Source of the DNA: Macrostomum hystrix
Taxonomy: Eukaryota; Platyhelminthes; Macrostomidae
Length of the DNA: 64,000 nucleotides
Assembly: GCA_950097015.1 (NCBI GenBank)
Contig: CATNEN010000002.1
Span: 6,403,501 to 6,467,500, forward strand
Reading direction: 5' to 3'
The notes under the pieces were generated by a model, which made no database searches, was not told the DNA's origin, and saw only the letters and a program-made list of their open reading frames with translations. Position 1 is the stretch's first letter. The number at the start of each line of letters is the position of its first letter. Shown piece by piece: positions 1-10,701 of the stretch. The position numbers and the translations under genes were made by a program.

Positions 1-712
1 ACGATAAGAATTGACACTTTAATGGCTTGGCTATCACACGCCGTCCTTTGCAGTGTAGAGCCGCTGATGAATTCTAAATTGTCTATGGTAAAAATATTAA
101 TGATATACTACATAAGGGTTTTGCTGAGCCTATGGCTAACACCCGTGAGCAGTCTGCTTCGAGACGGACTGCTCACTGCAAAACAAGAGAAAAAAATCGA
201 CCACATTCAGTTGCCTCTGAATTGTGTCTAAATGTCTGTCGTATAGACTCGCTAATATATAAAACAGTATATTTAAAATTTAACATACCTTATTTCTACT
301 ACTTTTTTATATTAAAATAGAACGAGACATGCTTACATTATAACAGTGTGTGAAAACATACTAAAATTACCAAACAATAGGTAACCATTTTATAAAATCT
401 TAACCTCTCAAAAGCAGTAAAAGAGCAACTCTGCTTGGCTACTGTTGCCTAATATTGTTGTACTCAAATACGTCATTAAAATTATTGCAAGGGTTCAGAA
501 CACAGATAGCGCAGAAAGTCGCATTGAGAGAACTCTGCGAGTCTGATTTCATGTGACAGTTCAATCTGCAGGTACAAATATTTCAGATAGAGATTCTGTA
601 CAATGGACAATAAGCTTTACAGCAGACAGGCAATCATAATTCGACTTAGGCTGGGCTGCCCTAGGTAACTTGTGGGAGGTGCCGGGTTCGCATCCCAGTT
701 TGATTTCAGTTT
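1..712. other. AT-rich DNA downstream of the protocadherin
   Basis: This stretch is AT-rich with no reading frame of coding character. It holds a B-box-like element at 684-696 (GGGTTCGCATCCC), just beyond the polyadenylation signal. Its flanking words (atcccag, tgatttcagtt) recur at 48428-48470, which suggests a dispersed element. Confidence 0.4.
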
Positions 713-718
713 TTTATT
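713..718 (-). terminator. Protocadherin polyadenylation signal
   Basis: AATAAA on the minus strand lies 63 nt beyond the protocadherin stop codon. It implies a short 3' UTR with cleavage near 690-700. The motif is exact, and no other canonical signal lies between it and the stop. Confidence 0.55.
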
Positions 719-780
719 TGAAGCACAGATAAGCACATTAGGGAGAGGTAGTCACGGGCCAGGGATAAAAGTACATAAGA

Positions 781-1169
781 CTAGCAAATCCGCTGCTGGC
801 CGTGAAAGGAGTTTTGCCTCTGCTGCTGCTGCTGCTGCTGCTGCTGTCTCGTCTGCCTGCTCAAAGTGCCCACGCCGCTGTTATATTCAATGACTCCGTG
901 GGGAGGCACCGGCGGTGGCAGGAAGCTCTGCTGCTGCTGCTGCTGCTGAGTACTGTCCGAATCTCCCCCGGGAAATGAGGAATTCTCCTCCTCTGGGATT
1001 CCGGCACAATGGCATCCCGCAGAAGCAGCCGATGACGAGGAGCCAACTGAGAGTCCGCCGCCGCCGCCACTGGCGCCGAGGGCAAAGTTTGGGGACGGCA
1101 GTAGGTGGTGGTGCTGATGCAGGTGGTGGTGCAGCTGGCTACCTGATCGATGACCTCCGAGCAGGTGAT
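781..1169 (-). CDS. Protocadherin coding exon 5: poly-Q cytoplasmic tail and stop
   Basis: This is the terminal exon of 389 nt. The acceptor CTCCGCAG at 1170 gives the phase needed by exon 4. The product is His/Ser/Gly-rich at first, then DSDST, a 7-Gln run, SFLPPPVPPHGVIEYNSG, TLSRQTR, a 9-Gln run and the C-terminus FHGQQRIC before TAG at 783-781. The Gln runs use mostly CAG. A second frame is open over the first part of this exon, but only this frame reaches the Pro-rich and IEYNSG segments and fits the splice phase. Confidence 0.8.
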
Positions 1170-2453
1170 CTGCGGAGGATTTTCCGCACTGCTTTTTATG
1201 CGTTTAAGTCGCGAGTTTTGGATCTATGGAAAATATTTAGCAGCCAAGAAACTCGACTGGCTACTTATATTTCCACCGTGAGTAGCACAGTTCGCGCATG
1301 ACGAATAAAACAGAATTAAAATATTGCACTATTTCACTCACTGCCGTGACCGTCCTCGCTGCCGCCGCGACCAGAATCAGCGCTGTCACCGTCCAGATCC
1401 TGCTGGTTGATCACCACCTGGCGAGTCAGCGAAAATTAAGAAAAACTTTTAGAGAATAGGACATTTTCACGGAGTTTGAATAATGCTTAGTGACAGTGAA
1501 GTTATTTTGCTTGGGAAAAATAGAATTCTTGCTGTCCTGATTCCAAGTAGACAGGCAGCGGCATTGGCTAAGACTATCATCTTTCGCTTTCCATTCCATT
1601 GGCGAGAAGGTACGCCTAGGCCCACAATGAACCGTCTACAGGCCCCGCCGCAATAATAGTATGCAGGAAATTTCCTACAATCTTCACCGCGATGAGGCAA
1701 TGCCACCCAAGGATAACAAACAGTCCAGGAAACTAGACAGAAGCTGGGCGTATTTTGCCGGAGCCGAGAAATGTCCCCCACGTTTTCGGTGATCAGCTGG
1801 CCTTGATGATCTTGCAGTCAGAACAGAATCCTTCATCTCCTCTGCAGCATCAGCGCCGAAGGGCAGGCCTTCAATAAATCAGAAGGATCTGCCGGCACAT
1901 TGTGCAGCCTTTCCACCCAGCCGCTTGCAGACGGGCCCATAGCAACACCTCAGAAAGGTGTGGCTCGCACCGCTTAATTAAAGTCATAAATAATTAGCGT
2001 CAAGCCACAGTAACAGCACCTGGGCATCCACCTTTTGATGATAAGACCACCTACCAAATCATAAACTCAGCTGGCACTAAACCTGCAATATCCTGAAGTG
2101 ACCTCTTAATAAAGCTCTTACTTTAGCAATATAATCTGTCCATTATTTGTCTGCAGTGCCCAATGTCCCGCTGCCGCTGCTGAGGAAAATGTGCGATTTT
2201 CTTAGAAAAAGCACCAAAATAAGACGGATTATCGCAGGTTAATCCATAGGCGCATCTCCTGTTACTAATGTATTGAGTACAGGAGCCACTGATTCGCCAC
2301 GATACTCCACACAGGCAACTGACCTCATTCCTCAGCTGCTGGTCCATCAAGGGCGCCATCGGTGCCATGGGTGGCGGTATCGGTGGCCGCAGGTCATAGA
2401 CGCTGCCATTGTGGCTGAAAGTGGTCATGGCGTAGTGCTGCTGGTGTTTTTGG

Positions 2454-2492
<39 letters not shown>

Positions 2493-5400
2493 CTGTGCGC
2501 GAAACCCACGGTGCCAAACTTTCCCATACCCCCGCCGCACAGGTGGCCGTACATGTGGTCTGGGGACATCTGACCGACGATGTCAACGTCAGGCAGCGAG
2601 CACTGGCACTGGCAGGCCTCCTTATCGCATTCCTCCGCTAAGAAGCCGCCTCGTTCATCGGCCAAGTCGCCGAGGCCGCCGGCGTCGATGCCGCCGCGGC
2701 CGCCGATACCCGAGTCGCTGGAGCCGCTTCGGCGTCGGACGCAGACGATGGCGAAGACCAGGCCGACGCTGATGACAGCGGTGGCGATCACCATGGCAAC
2801 GATGATGCTGAGGTTCAGCTGGGCGTCCTTGAGGTGACCAGCCGCTCGGCTAGGCGGAATGACGTTCACGATCAGCAGGGTGTGGACCGCGTGGTTGTAC
2901 TGCACGTTGTCGTCGGCTCGAATGGAGAGCTCGTGCATGCCGGGCACCAGAGCGCGCAGCGCCCGCACCTGGCCAGTGAGCCTGTCCACGGAGAAGTACT
3001 CGGAGCCGCCCACCAGACTGTAGGTGATGTTGCTCACTTTGTCACGATCGCGAGCCTCCACGGAGGTGACAGGCTCGCTCAGGCTGTGCGCCGATGAGAT
3101 GTTCACGAAGTGACCCCGCTCGGGCGGGAAGAACCACTCCGGCGGGTTGTCGTTCACGTCGATGAGCTCGACGGTGATTTTGGCGGTTGAGTTGAGCTGC
3201 GGTCGGGCCAGCTTGTTCCACGCCAGCACCGTCAGGCTGTACAACTCGAAGGTTTCGCGGTCCAGTTTCCGGGTGCTCCTGATGGCGCCGCTCTCCGTGA
3301 CATTCAAGTGCCATTGTTCGGGCCTGTCAAAGACCACGGGAGCAGCCGATGGTTCCTGGGTAGGCTTGGCCTCCATCTTCAGCAGCCGGTAGAACACTTT
3401 GGCGTTGTCTCCCTGCAGTTTTGGTAGGACAAATAATTTCTCTTTGTGTCTGGTAGCATTAGAGGAAAAGTGGCTTTTATGGAATTTGAGATCTACAGGA
3501 GACCCAGTCCGTATATTCCGTAAAAACATTTCTGTTCAAGAAAAGAGGAAAGACTCCAGAGGTATCAGTGACATGCACTTTTGATGAATCAATGCAAAAC
3601 CTGACTTGGACAATGCGAGCTCACTGAATTTTTACTGAATAGGCAGCGCAAAGATAGTAATAATGACGAAGGAATTTGATTCGATTCATTTGACCGCTAT
3701 GAAAGCAGGCTGTCCAGCTCAGGTGAATGACGGCAGTCCAGGCACTGGGCTTGGGACAAAGCACGTATTCAAATCCCGTGATCTAACTAGGTTCCTAGTT
3801 TAGTTTGGTTCATTGACAAAAAAGACAGGAAGCATTACAGGGATTCCAGAGCAGACGGCTACCTGGTCAGCATCCACGCTGGCAAGCTTCAAAGCCTCTC
3901 CAGGTGAGCCTACGGCCTCCGTTCCGATATTGGCGTCCTCTCGCAGCCTGAAGACCAGTGGTGGCAGCACCTCCGGTCGGTTGTCGTTGACATCGATAAC
4001 GCTGACCGTCAGGCTGACGCTCGCCGAGTGTCGAACGCCGCCGGTGTCGTCCGTGTCGAAAAGTCGAACGCCGAATTTCAGTAGTCCGCCAGCGGACTCG
4101 GGCATGACGTCCCGATCGATCGGCCTTCGAATGCGCAGCTCAGCTCGGGCCTCGGTCAGTCCGAGACTCTCCGAGTACATTGAGGTCGTGTCGGCCACCT
4201 CGAAGAAGGCCGCATCCGGACTGTCGTCGAGACTAAACGTCATGGCGTCGTCGCGGTCTCGATCGGTGGCGTAGAGACGTAGCACCGAGCGACCAAGGTT
4301 GTCGGGTGGGCTGGAGTCGCCGCGAGTCTCCTCCACGGAGGTCAGCGTCGGCATCGAGTCGGCAAACTGCGGACTGAACTCGTTGACGTTGCGGAATCGA
4401 ATGAGCACTCGCTTCGAGGAGTTCCTTGGCGGCCGACCAAAGTCGTGACAGTTGATGCGCACGGACTCGGTCGGCGAGTGCTCGTAGTCGAAGGCGGCCC
4501 TGAGGTGCAGCATGTACTGGCCCTTGCCGATGCCGTTCAGCATGAAGTTCCTCCTGTCGTCCTCACTGGCCAGCTGGCACTCGACGCGAGCATTGTCGCC
4601 CAGGTCGTCATCTTTGGCCTCGATGAGGGCTAGTATGGCGGAGGGCGTGTTCTCCAGCACGGCTATTTCCTTCCACTGCTGCGGCTGCTGCGGCTGCTGG
4701 CCGGCCTCCGATGAAGACATCGGCGAGACCTCGATGCTCGGTGCGTGATCGTTGACGTCAGCCACCTGCAGGCTGAACTTGGTTGGAGTTTGGCGCCGCG
4801 GGCTGCCGTTGTCCGACACCATCACGGGAACTTCGTAGGTCAGCTGCTTCTTGGCGTTCAACGGCCGCTTCAGCGTCACACGGCCGGATCTGTCGATGTC
4901 GAATACTCTAGCCAGCTGCGGGTCGCTGATGCTGAACTCCAGTTCGGCGTTCCGGCCGCTGTCGCGGTCGTGGGCCTCGATGGTGGCCACCAAGCCGCCG
5001 ATGGCCAAGTTCTCAGACACCTCGGCGACCGTGATGCGGGTCACGTTCGGCGAGTTGTCGTTCCGATCTTTCACCTGGAGTTGGTGACAGTTGAGATTAG
5101 TTCAGACTGCTTAACAAGCTAAGAAAACTTTTGACAGACACATCTCTCAAAGAAAGAAGGCTCATTCTCACCTGCACAATCAGCAGTTGACTGCTGCACT
5201 TCTGCTCGCGACCTCCGTCGCAGGCCGTCAGGGTGAGATTGTACTGCCGCTCGGTCTCGTAGTCGATGTTCGGCTGTCCTTTGAGGGTCAGGCTGAGGAA
5301 CCCGGGGTCGCTTTGCGCCAGATCAAAGATGCCGCCAGTGTTGTCGCGCAGAAAGTACTGACCGCGGATCGCCATGCCGTTTTCCCCAATGTCCGCGTCG

Positions 5401-5852
5401 GTCGCCAAATCCAGCGGATGCCGAAAATTTCGATCGCCCTCCTCGATGGACAGAATCTTCTGTGGTTCCTTGAACATCGGTGAGTTGTCGTTGATGTCAT
5501 CGATGGTGACACGGACCAGAATGCGAGAGGAGGCATCACGGAAGGCGTTGAACTCGATGACGCATGGCGTGGACTCGGAGGCGCCGGGACAGGCTATCGG
5601 GTCCTCCCGATCGATCCGGGAGTCGATGCGGACATTGCCCTCCGGATCGATGACAAAGTAGGGCGACTTGGGCACAATGCGAAACACCGGGACGGAGCCC
5701 GTGCCAGCCAGGCTCTGCCAGATGTTGCCGACTGAGGCACGGATGTCAGTCTCCTCGTTGACTCGGTAGGAGACCTCGGGTGAGCTAGCCACTTGCATGG
5801 GCAGCAGGACCAGCAGCAGGAGCAGAAGCCGCGGCGCCGACTGGGTCTCCAT
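781..5852 (-). CDS. Protocadherin, seven cadherin repeats, delta-1/PCDH1-like (5 coding exons)
   Basis: The joined exons 5852-5172, 5074-3863, 3412-2324, 1417-1342 and 1169-781 keep frame (phases 0,0,0,1) and give 1148 residues. The predicted product is a single-pass calcium-dependent adhesion protein of the plasma membrane. A Leu-rich signal peptide (residues 1-23) is followed by seven extracellular cadherin repeats. Linker motifs are DINDNSP (119-125), DRNDNSP (230-236), DVNDHAP (333-339), a degenerate RNVNEFSP (455-462), DVNDNRP (588-594) and DVNDNPP (716-722). The seventh repeat ends without a DxNDN motif, as expected next to the membrane. The membrane helix is about residues 831-856, then RRR. 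The tail has DSGIG (864-868), a Cys-rich patch (892-902), poly-Q tracts and DSADSGRGGSED. Seven repeats fit PCDH1/7/9/11-type proteins; I see no RVxF PP1-docking motif. The start has a perfect GCCATGG context. The family is secure; the exact orthologue is not. Confidence 0.93.
1342..1417 (-). CDS. Protocadherin coding exon 4: small tail exon
   Basis: This 76-nt exon begins after CGCCAG at 1418 and reads VVINQQDLDGDSADSGRGG and then SEDGHG. It ends at a strong GTGAGT donor, phase 1. No start codon is needed because it is internal. The Asp/Ser-rich DSADSGRGGSED sequence is typical of protocadherin tails and matches the phase of both neighbours. I found no convincing extra exon in the 906-nt intron 1418-2323. 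Confidence 0.8.
2324..3412 (-). CDS. Protocadherin coding exon 3: EC6 end, EC7, membrane helix, proximal tail
   Basis: This exon encodes residues 632-994. The acceptor CTGCAG leads into GDNAKVFYRL, which completes the DADQGDN calcium motif split across the 450-nt intron 3413-3862. It holds DRETFE (682-687) and DVNDNPP in EC6, DRD (752-754) in EC7, the membrane helix (831-856) and RRR. The tail then has SSDSGIGGRGG, ECDKEACQCQC, a 12-residue poly-Q (CTG run on the plus strand at 2457-2491) and a Pro-rich stretch (973-984). The donor is taken as GAG|GTCAGT at 2323. Confidence 0.9.
3700..3795 (+). other. Box-B-like sequence inside protocadherin intron 2
   Basis: Within the 450-nt intron the sequence around 3765-3785 (GTATTCAAATCCCGTG) resembles a tRNA T-arm/B box. 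No matching A box is obvious. It may be a decayed SINE remnant. Confidence 0.2.
3863..5074 (-). CDS. Protocadherin coding exon 2: EC3 to EC6 (part)
   Basis: This exon encodes residues 228-631. The acceptor CTCCAG precedes GTG AAA GAT, finishing the EC2 linker DRNDNSP. It covers EC3 (VAEVSENLAIG, AHDRDSG), EC4 with a Gln/Pro insertion (355-360), EC5 (ATDRDRDD, IDRDVMPE) and the start of EC6 up to DADQ. The donor GTAGCC at 3862 is phase 0. The intron on the 5' side is 97 nt (5075-5171). The EC4-EC5 linker has lost the canonical DxNDN, so one calcium site is probably weakened. Confidence 0.92.
5172..5852 (-). CDS. Protocadherin coding exon 1: signal peptide, EC1, EC2
   Basis: This exon encodes residues 1-227. 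The ATG at 5852 begins METQSAPR followed by a run of leucines, a clear signal peptide. EC1 carries RIDRED (79-84) and ends in DINDNSP. EC2 carries DAD (152-154), NIDYETE (195-201) and an ACDGG loop. The donor after GTGCAG is GTGAGA, phase 0. The frame stays open upstream of the ATG, but that part has no ATG and lies in predicted 5' UTR and a possible mini-intron, so 5852 is the preferred start. Confidence 0.9.
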
Positions 5853-5931
5853 GGCAACCGTGTGGAGGCCTTTCAGCGTGGGATCGGCTTGCTTGGTCGA
5901 TCTGTCTGTCACGGCAAATCGGTTTGCAGAT

Positions 5932-5972
5932 CTACGAATTAGAAATGAAAGAAATCGTGTAAAAACACTCAC
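5932..5972 (-). other. Candidate 41-nt intron in the protocadherin 5' UTR
   Basis: On the minus strand a consensus donor GTGAGT (5972-5967) is followed after 41 nt in total by a pyrimidine-rich stretch and the acceptor AATTCGTAG (ending 5932). It sits 79 nt upstream of the ATG. Such mini-introns are known in some flatworms. The acceptor could instead serve spliced-leader trans-splicing. This is inference from splice motifs only. Confidence 0.4.
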
Positions 5973-7023
5973 AGATTCCGATGAAGATCGATAAGGGAGA
6001 GGTCAGACTGACCAGAGGGACCATTGATACTTCGAATTGCAAGCAATGCGACAAGCGGTGAGTCACGGATTGAATCAAGAGTTGCACACTGATAAGCTTT
6101 GTTTATCGATCCGCTACTTAGCATCGGTCAGCTGTGGTAGACTTGCTTGTTATCAGAAAAAAAGTCACTCAGCTTTTAAAAATTCATCAGGATTCGTTGA
6201 CACAATACTTTTTTCCAACTCATACGGTCCGCCGTGCAGTATCCAGGGGGTGACGCATTGGAGGAATAAAACTATGCGGCAATGACCATTGGGTGTCAAA
6301 CCGAATGCCGATAGCATCAGCGGGAGAGAAGCCCTTCATGCAATGCCGGAAAAAAACAATGAGCCCTGGCTGCAGGAGGGGAAGTAACGGTTCAGGAATC
6401 CTCGAAAGATCTTCGCATTCAGATTCTGATTTGAATGCGACCAGCTTCCCGTTTTCCTTAAGCCTGCTGGCTTCCTTCAGCTGAGTAGCTTAGGTCCGCT
6501 GCATGGCAACTATTTATATAATAAGAAATGAAATCCCACAGGAGGTTTGAAGGGCCCATTGCTCGTTGCCCGGGCAAGATTTGCTGTCAAGTTTTGGGGC
6601 TTACCGTTCTCAAAATTGGTTGTGACAGTGGCGGAGGTGGAAGCTAAAACTGTTCCTCATCCGTGGAGCCAATGAGCCACCAGTGCTCAGACTCCACGGA
6701 GGTTCTGCCACGCCCCCCTCCGCGTGCCGCCCCTCCGGGTTTCCTGGCTGCGTCTGTGGGGAGTGGGACAACAAAAGAGTATTTTTTCATCGGATCGTCT
6801 ACAGAACTAGACCAGGGGCGGAATTGTGGGAGGGGCTGTTGATAAATTGGGATGATGACGCCACTGCGTAGATAAACGCATTTATTGGGGGCGAGGGAAG
6901 AGTGGCAGAGAGCTGAACGATTCTATCAGATGGCGTGACGGCACAGTCTTTTTTATCCCAATATCCTCTTAATTGTCAGATTCGTTTATTATAGAAGTGT
7001 GTGCCATTCACTCACTGCGACAG
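5973..7023. other. Protocadherin upstream region
   Basis: This is unique sequence. Apart from the TATA candidate I see no gene. Short GC-rich patches lie at about 6690-6770. Confidence 0.4.
6482..6518 (-). promoter_or_regulatory. Candidate protocadherin core promoter (TATA + Inr-like)
   Basis: The minus strand reads TATAAATAG from 6518, followed 32-36 nt downstream by CTACTCAGC, a plausible initiator. It is about 630 bp upstream of the ATG. The TATA match is good, but nothing else ties it to the gene, and the resulting 5' UTR would be long. Confidence 0.25.
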
Positions 7024-8169
7024 AATATGATAGAATAGAATAGGATAAGATAGGATAGGATAGGATAGGATAGGATAGGATAGAATAGGATAGGATAGGA
7101 TAGGATAGGATAGAATAGGATAGGATAGAATAGGATAGGATAGAATAGGATAGGATAGGATAGGATAGGATAGAATAGGATAGGATAGAATAGGATAGGA
7201 TAGAATAGGATAGGATAGAATAGGATAGGATAGGATAGGATAGGATAGAATAGGATAGGATAGGATAGGATAGAATAGGATAGGATAGGATAGGATAGGA
7301 TAGAATAGGATAAGATAGGATAGGATAGGATAGGATAAGATAGAATAGGATAGGATAGAATAAGATAGGATAGAATAGGATAGGATAGAATATGATAGAA
7401 TAGAATAGGATAAGATAGGATAGGATAGGATAGAATAGGATAGGATAGGATAGGATAGGATAGAATAGGATAGGATAGAATAGGATAGGATAGAATAGGA
7501 TAGGATAGAATAGGATAGGATAGAATAGGATAGGATAGGATAGAATAGGATAGGATAGGATAGGATAGGATAGAATAGGATAAGATAGGATAGGATAGGA
7601 TAGGATAAGATAGAATAGGATAGGATAGAATAAGATAGGATAGAATAGGATAGGATAGAATATGATAGAATAGAATAGGATAAGATAGGATAGGATAGGA
7701 TAGAATAGGATAGGATAGGATAGGATAGGATAGAATAGGATAGGATAGAATAGGATAGGATAGAATAGGATAGGATAGAATAGGATAGGATAGAATAGGA
7801 TAGGATAGAATAGGATAGGATAGGATAGGATAGGATAGAATAGGATAGAATAGAATAGGATAGGGTAGGACAGGATAGAATAGAATAGGATAGGGTAGGA
7901 CAGGATAGAATAGGATAGGGTAGGACAGGATAGAATAGAATAGGATAGGGTAGGAAAGGATAGGATAGAATAGGATAGGATAGAATAGGATAGGATAGAA
8001 TAGGATAGGATAGGATAGGATAGGATAGAATAGGATAGAATAGAATAGGATAGGGTAGGACAGGATAGAATAGAATAGGATAGGGTAGGACAGGATAGAA
8101 TAGAATAGGATAGGGTAGGACAGGATAGAATAGAATAGGATAGGGTAGGAAAGGATAGAATAGGATAGA
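7024..8169. repeat. Tandem array of a 5-bp unit (TAGGA/TAGAA)
   Basis: About 1.15 kb of GGATA pentamers, mixed with GAATA and a later GGGTAGGACA variant block (7860-8160). A marker word, TATGATAGAATAG, recurs at about 7027, 7391 and 7661, showing that larger segments (270 and 364 bp) were duplicated. The long minus-strand open frame across it (ILSYPILF-type peptide) is a repeat by-product. Confidence 0.97.
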
Positions 8170-9850
8170 GCACAGTAGACAGGTCTGACAGAATCGTTAG
8201 AATAGAATTCATAATTGCTTGAAAAATCGGTAATCCCAGATTTTCTAACCAGATCGAGCTACAGCTATTCATCTAAACTGCTCAGCTCGTAGAGTGTGAG
8301 CACAGATTTGATTCGATACAATTTCCTTTGTCCCATTCGCATGCAGACAGACCAAAGGTCCCTGTCTCCCTGTCTAGACATCAGCTCAAAGAGAATGTCT
8401 CGAAGCGAATTGAAGCGAGTCAATAAAGAAATAATTTTATGCAAAAAGAGATTTAAAAAATTAGGCTTTAGAGAGACACGCGGTACGATGAGAAGTTGAC
8501 TCTGCGATGAGTTTGCTGCGTGACTGTTCTTGTTACGCAATCAATAACCAATTCGCCGCATGCAGCAAAAAGACGATTATAGACAGAAAAAGTGGATTTC
8601 GATTGTGAAAAGGAGACCGTTTTGAGAATCAGACCCCACAGCCGTCTTGACCCGTGATGGGTTAGTGGGCCTCATCAATGAATGGTCATATTATCTTTTC
8701 TGTTGCGTGCCGGCAACCTCTTGAAAGGAGGGCCGGGCAGCTGATTTGAAAAGGCCAACATATCCCCTACCTCAGTTATCCCTTAGCTCCCATTATAAGC
8801 TTTCTGATTGAAACTGCCGCAAACAATGCCACAGAGTTCGTTGGGATGAAGGCATATTGGAAAAAAGAGGATTAGAAATATCCACAGCGTCCGTCAGCTC
8901 TTCAACATCATAAAAAATTTGCATCCAGGGATTTTTAGATGAAGTGGGATCTTGCTAAAATTACGCAGAGGGATCACGCCGAAGCAGCAACGCGGATGAG
9001 AATCCTGGCAGAACTCCCTGACTTTTGAATGATTTGCAAGACAAAATATCCCACTTCAGATGGGTTGAAAATTTCTAGGCAGCAAAAAATGTCACGTTTT
9101 TCTCTGGTGTCAAAATCGGCAATTCCCACGGCCAAGAGCCCTCTTCAGATCAAGCATTTTTTTCTAAGAAACGCGATCTAGCACGTGTCTTTGTCGCGTG
9201 CCGACAAATGCGGAGCGAAGATCGCGGCAATAAATTATTCGATAATTTGCTTCTAAAAGTAATTATTGCACACAGCAATGAGCTGAGGGGGATAATTTAG
9301 ATGAGAATCTAAGCCGCAGAACTGAAAGAATTTCTGGCTGAATTTCCGTGTCCATCACGTGCTGACGTGTTGGCCGTGCTGTTGCATTGTCTTCCTGTCA
9401 CCGCCCTGTTGCTTTTGCTATTGTCCTCCCTACTGCTTTTGTCTTTGTAAATACCAAGCAGACACTGCGGAAGCCGTGAAAAATACCCCACAGTGAAAGA
9501 CACACACTATTCAGATAATTGGGATTGTTTATCAATTATTCAAAGATGGGAATATGAGTGAAACAACTAAATTTTCACCTTCGCTTTTGAATGCAATTTG
9601 CATTTTTTGAAATACGGAATGTGGCTCGTTGCTTTTAGCTTGAGTGCATGAGTGTTCCGCACAATATTTGATACTTAAGTAGGTCCCTGAGCTGAATACA
9701 TTGTGTGTTAAAGAGCGAAGCTTCTCAACAATCACAGAGATTTTGTTAGCATTAGCCGAGTGTCAGCTGTCAATATTGATGAGGCGACAGTTGAAATACT
9801 ATATTGACAGTTGACGCACTTTAAACTGTGCGAATTGAGGCCAATCACCT
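8170..9850. other. Unique DNA, no gene recognised
   Basis: Mixed composition with only short frames lacking conserved motifs. No RNA gene or mobile element seen. Confidence 0.5.
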
Positions 9851-10074
9851 GTCACCTGTTCGGAATGGACTGGAGTTTATCACCTGTTAGGACTGGAGTT
9901 TATCACCTGTTAGGACTGGAGTTTATCACCTGTTAGGACTGGAGTTTATCACCTGTTAGAACTAGTGTTTATCACCTGTTAGGACTGGAGTTTATCACCT
10001 GTTAGAACTGGAGTTTATCACCTGTTAGAACTGGAGTTTATCACCTGTTAGGACTGGAGTTTATCACCTGTTAG
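9851..10074. repeat. 23-bp minisatellite
   Basis: About nine copies of GGACTGGAGTTTATCACCTG plus TTA. Units differ by one or two bases. Each holds a CACCTG E-box core. Confidence 0.95.
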
Positions 10075-10577
10075 ATAGAGAGTTTCTCAATCCAGCACCT
10101 GAGTTGTGCATCAAAGAACTGGAGCTGCATTCCGATAGTGAAATCATTTCAGGTTGCTATGTGCAATTTTACTTAGAGTTTCGTGCCTAGGTGGCATTTT
10201 TCCCAGTAGATCCGAGTAAGCCGACAAGCCATCAATTTCTCAGCGTTTTCTGTCGTTCTTTGTGTCCTGAACAGCGCTGGTGGCACACGCAGCGCCAGGA
10301 CGCAGCGCCAGGTTGGCTGTTTAAAATGCAAACAAACCAAAATCTTTTGAGGCTGCAAATGATAAGATCTGGAAGGCTTCGGCTGCTGCTGTTTGCTGAC
10401 AAAATAGTTGGCGGAATCTCTTTGCTCAAGCGGGCTGCTCATACAACACCAAGAATCTGCTGTGAGCAGCCTTATCCGCTGAGGCTATTCAAGAGCACGA
10501 TTTCTAAGAAACTGTTGTCTTGTTACTGTTTCAAACACTGCGCGGATGCAGATTGATTCAAAAAGGGGCTTGAGTGG

Positions 10578-10701
10578 TCCTGAGCTCGAATCCTCGGCGA
10601 GGCCTCATATTCAATCGCAAACACACAAAGGCACAGTGAGAGTGTACACTGCCCGACGATGAGAAGGCCAGGGCAGATGTACACACCTGTGTGACTGTGT
10701 G
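10578..10701 (+). mobile_element. SINE family A, copy 1 (5'-shortened, internally deleted)
   Basis: This aligns with the fuller copy at 55634-55880. It shares the B-box region (CCTGAGCTCGAATCC, CGGCGAGGCC), then CAAAGGCACAGTGA, GTACACTGCC, GACGATGAGAA and a 25-nt identical stretch ending ACACACCTGTGTG. It lacks the A box and about 55 nt of the middle. Its 3' end runs straight into the array starting near 10702. Confidence 0.85.

Noticed and set aside
1467-1920. Possible extra protocadherin exon (GDEGFCSDCKIIK reading near 1805-1850)
   Set aside because: Stops flank it closely and no GT donor fits; direct splicing of 2324 to 1417 keeps phase.
6989-8272. 427-codon minus-strand frame (LSYPILFYPILS-type)
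   Set aside because: By-product of the 5-bp repeat, whose minus strand lacks stops.
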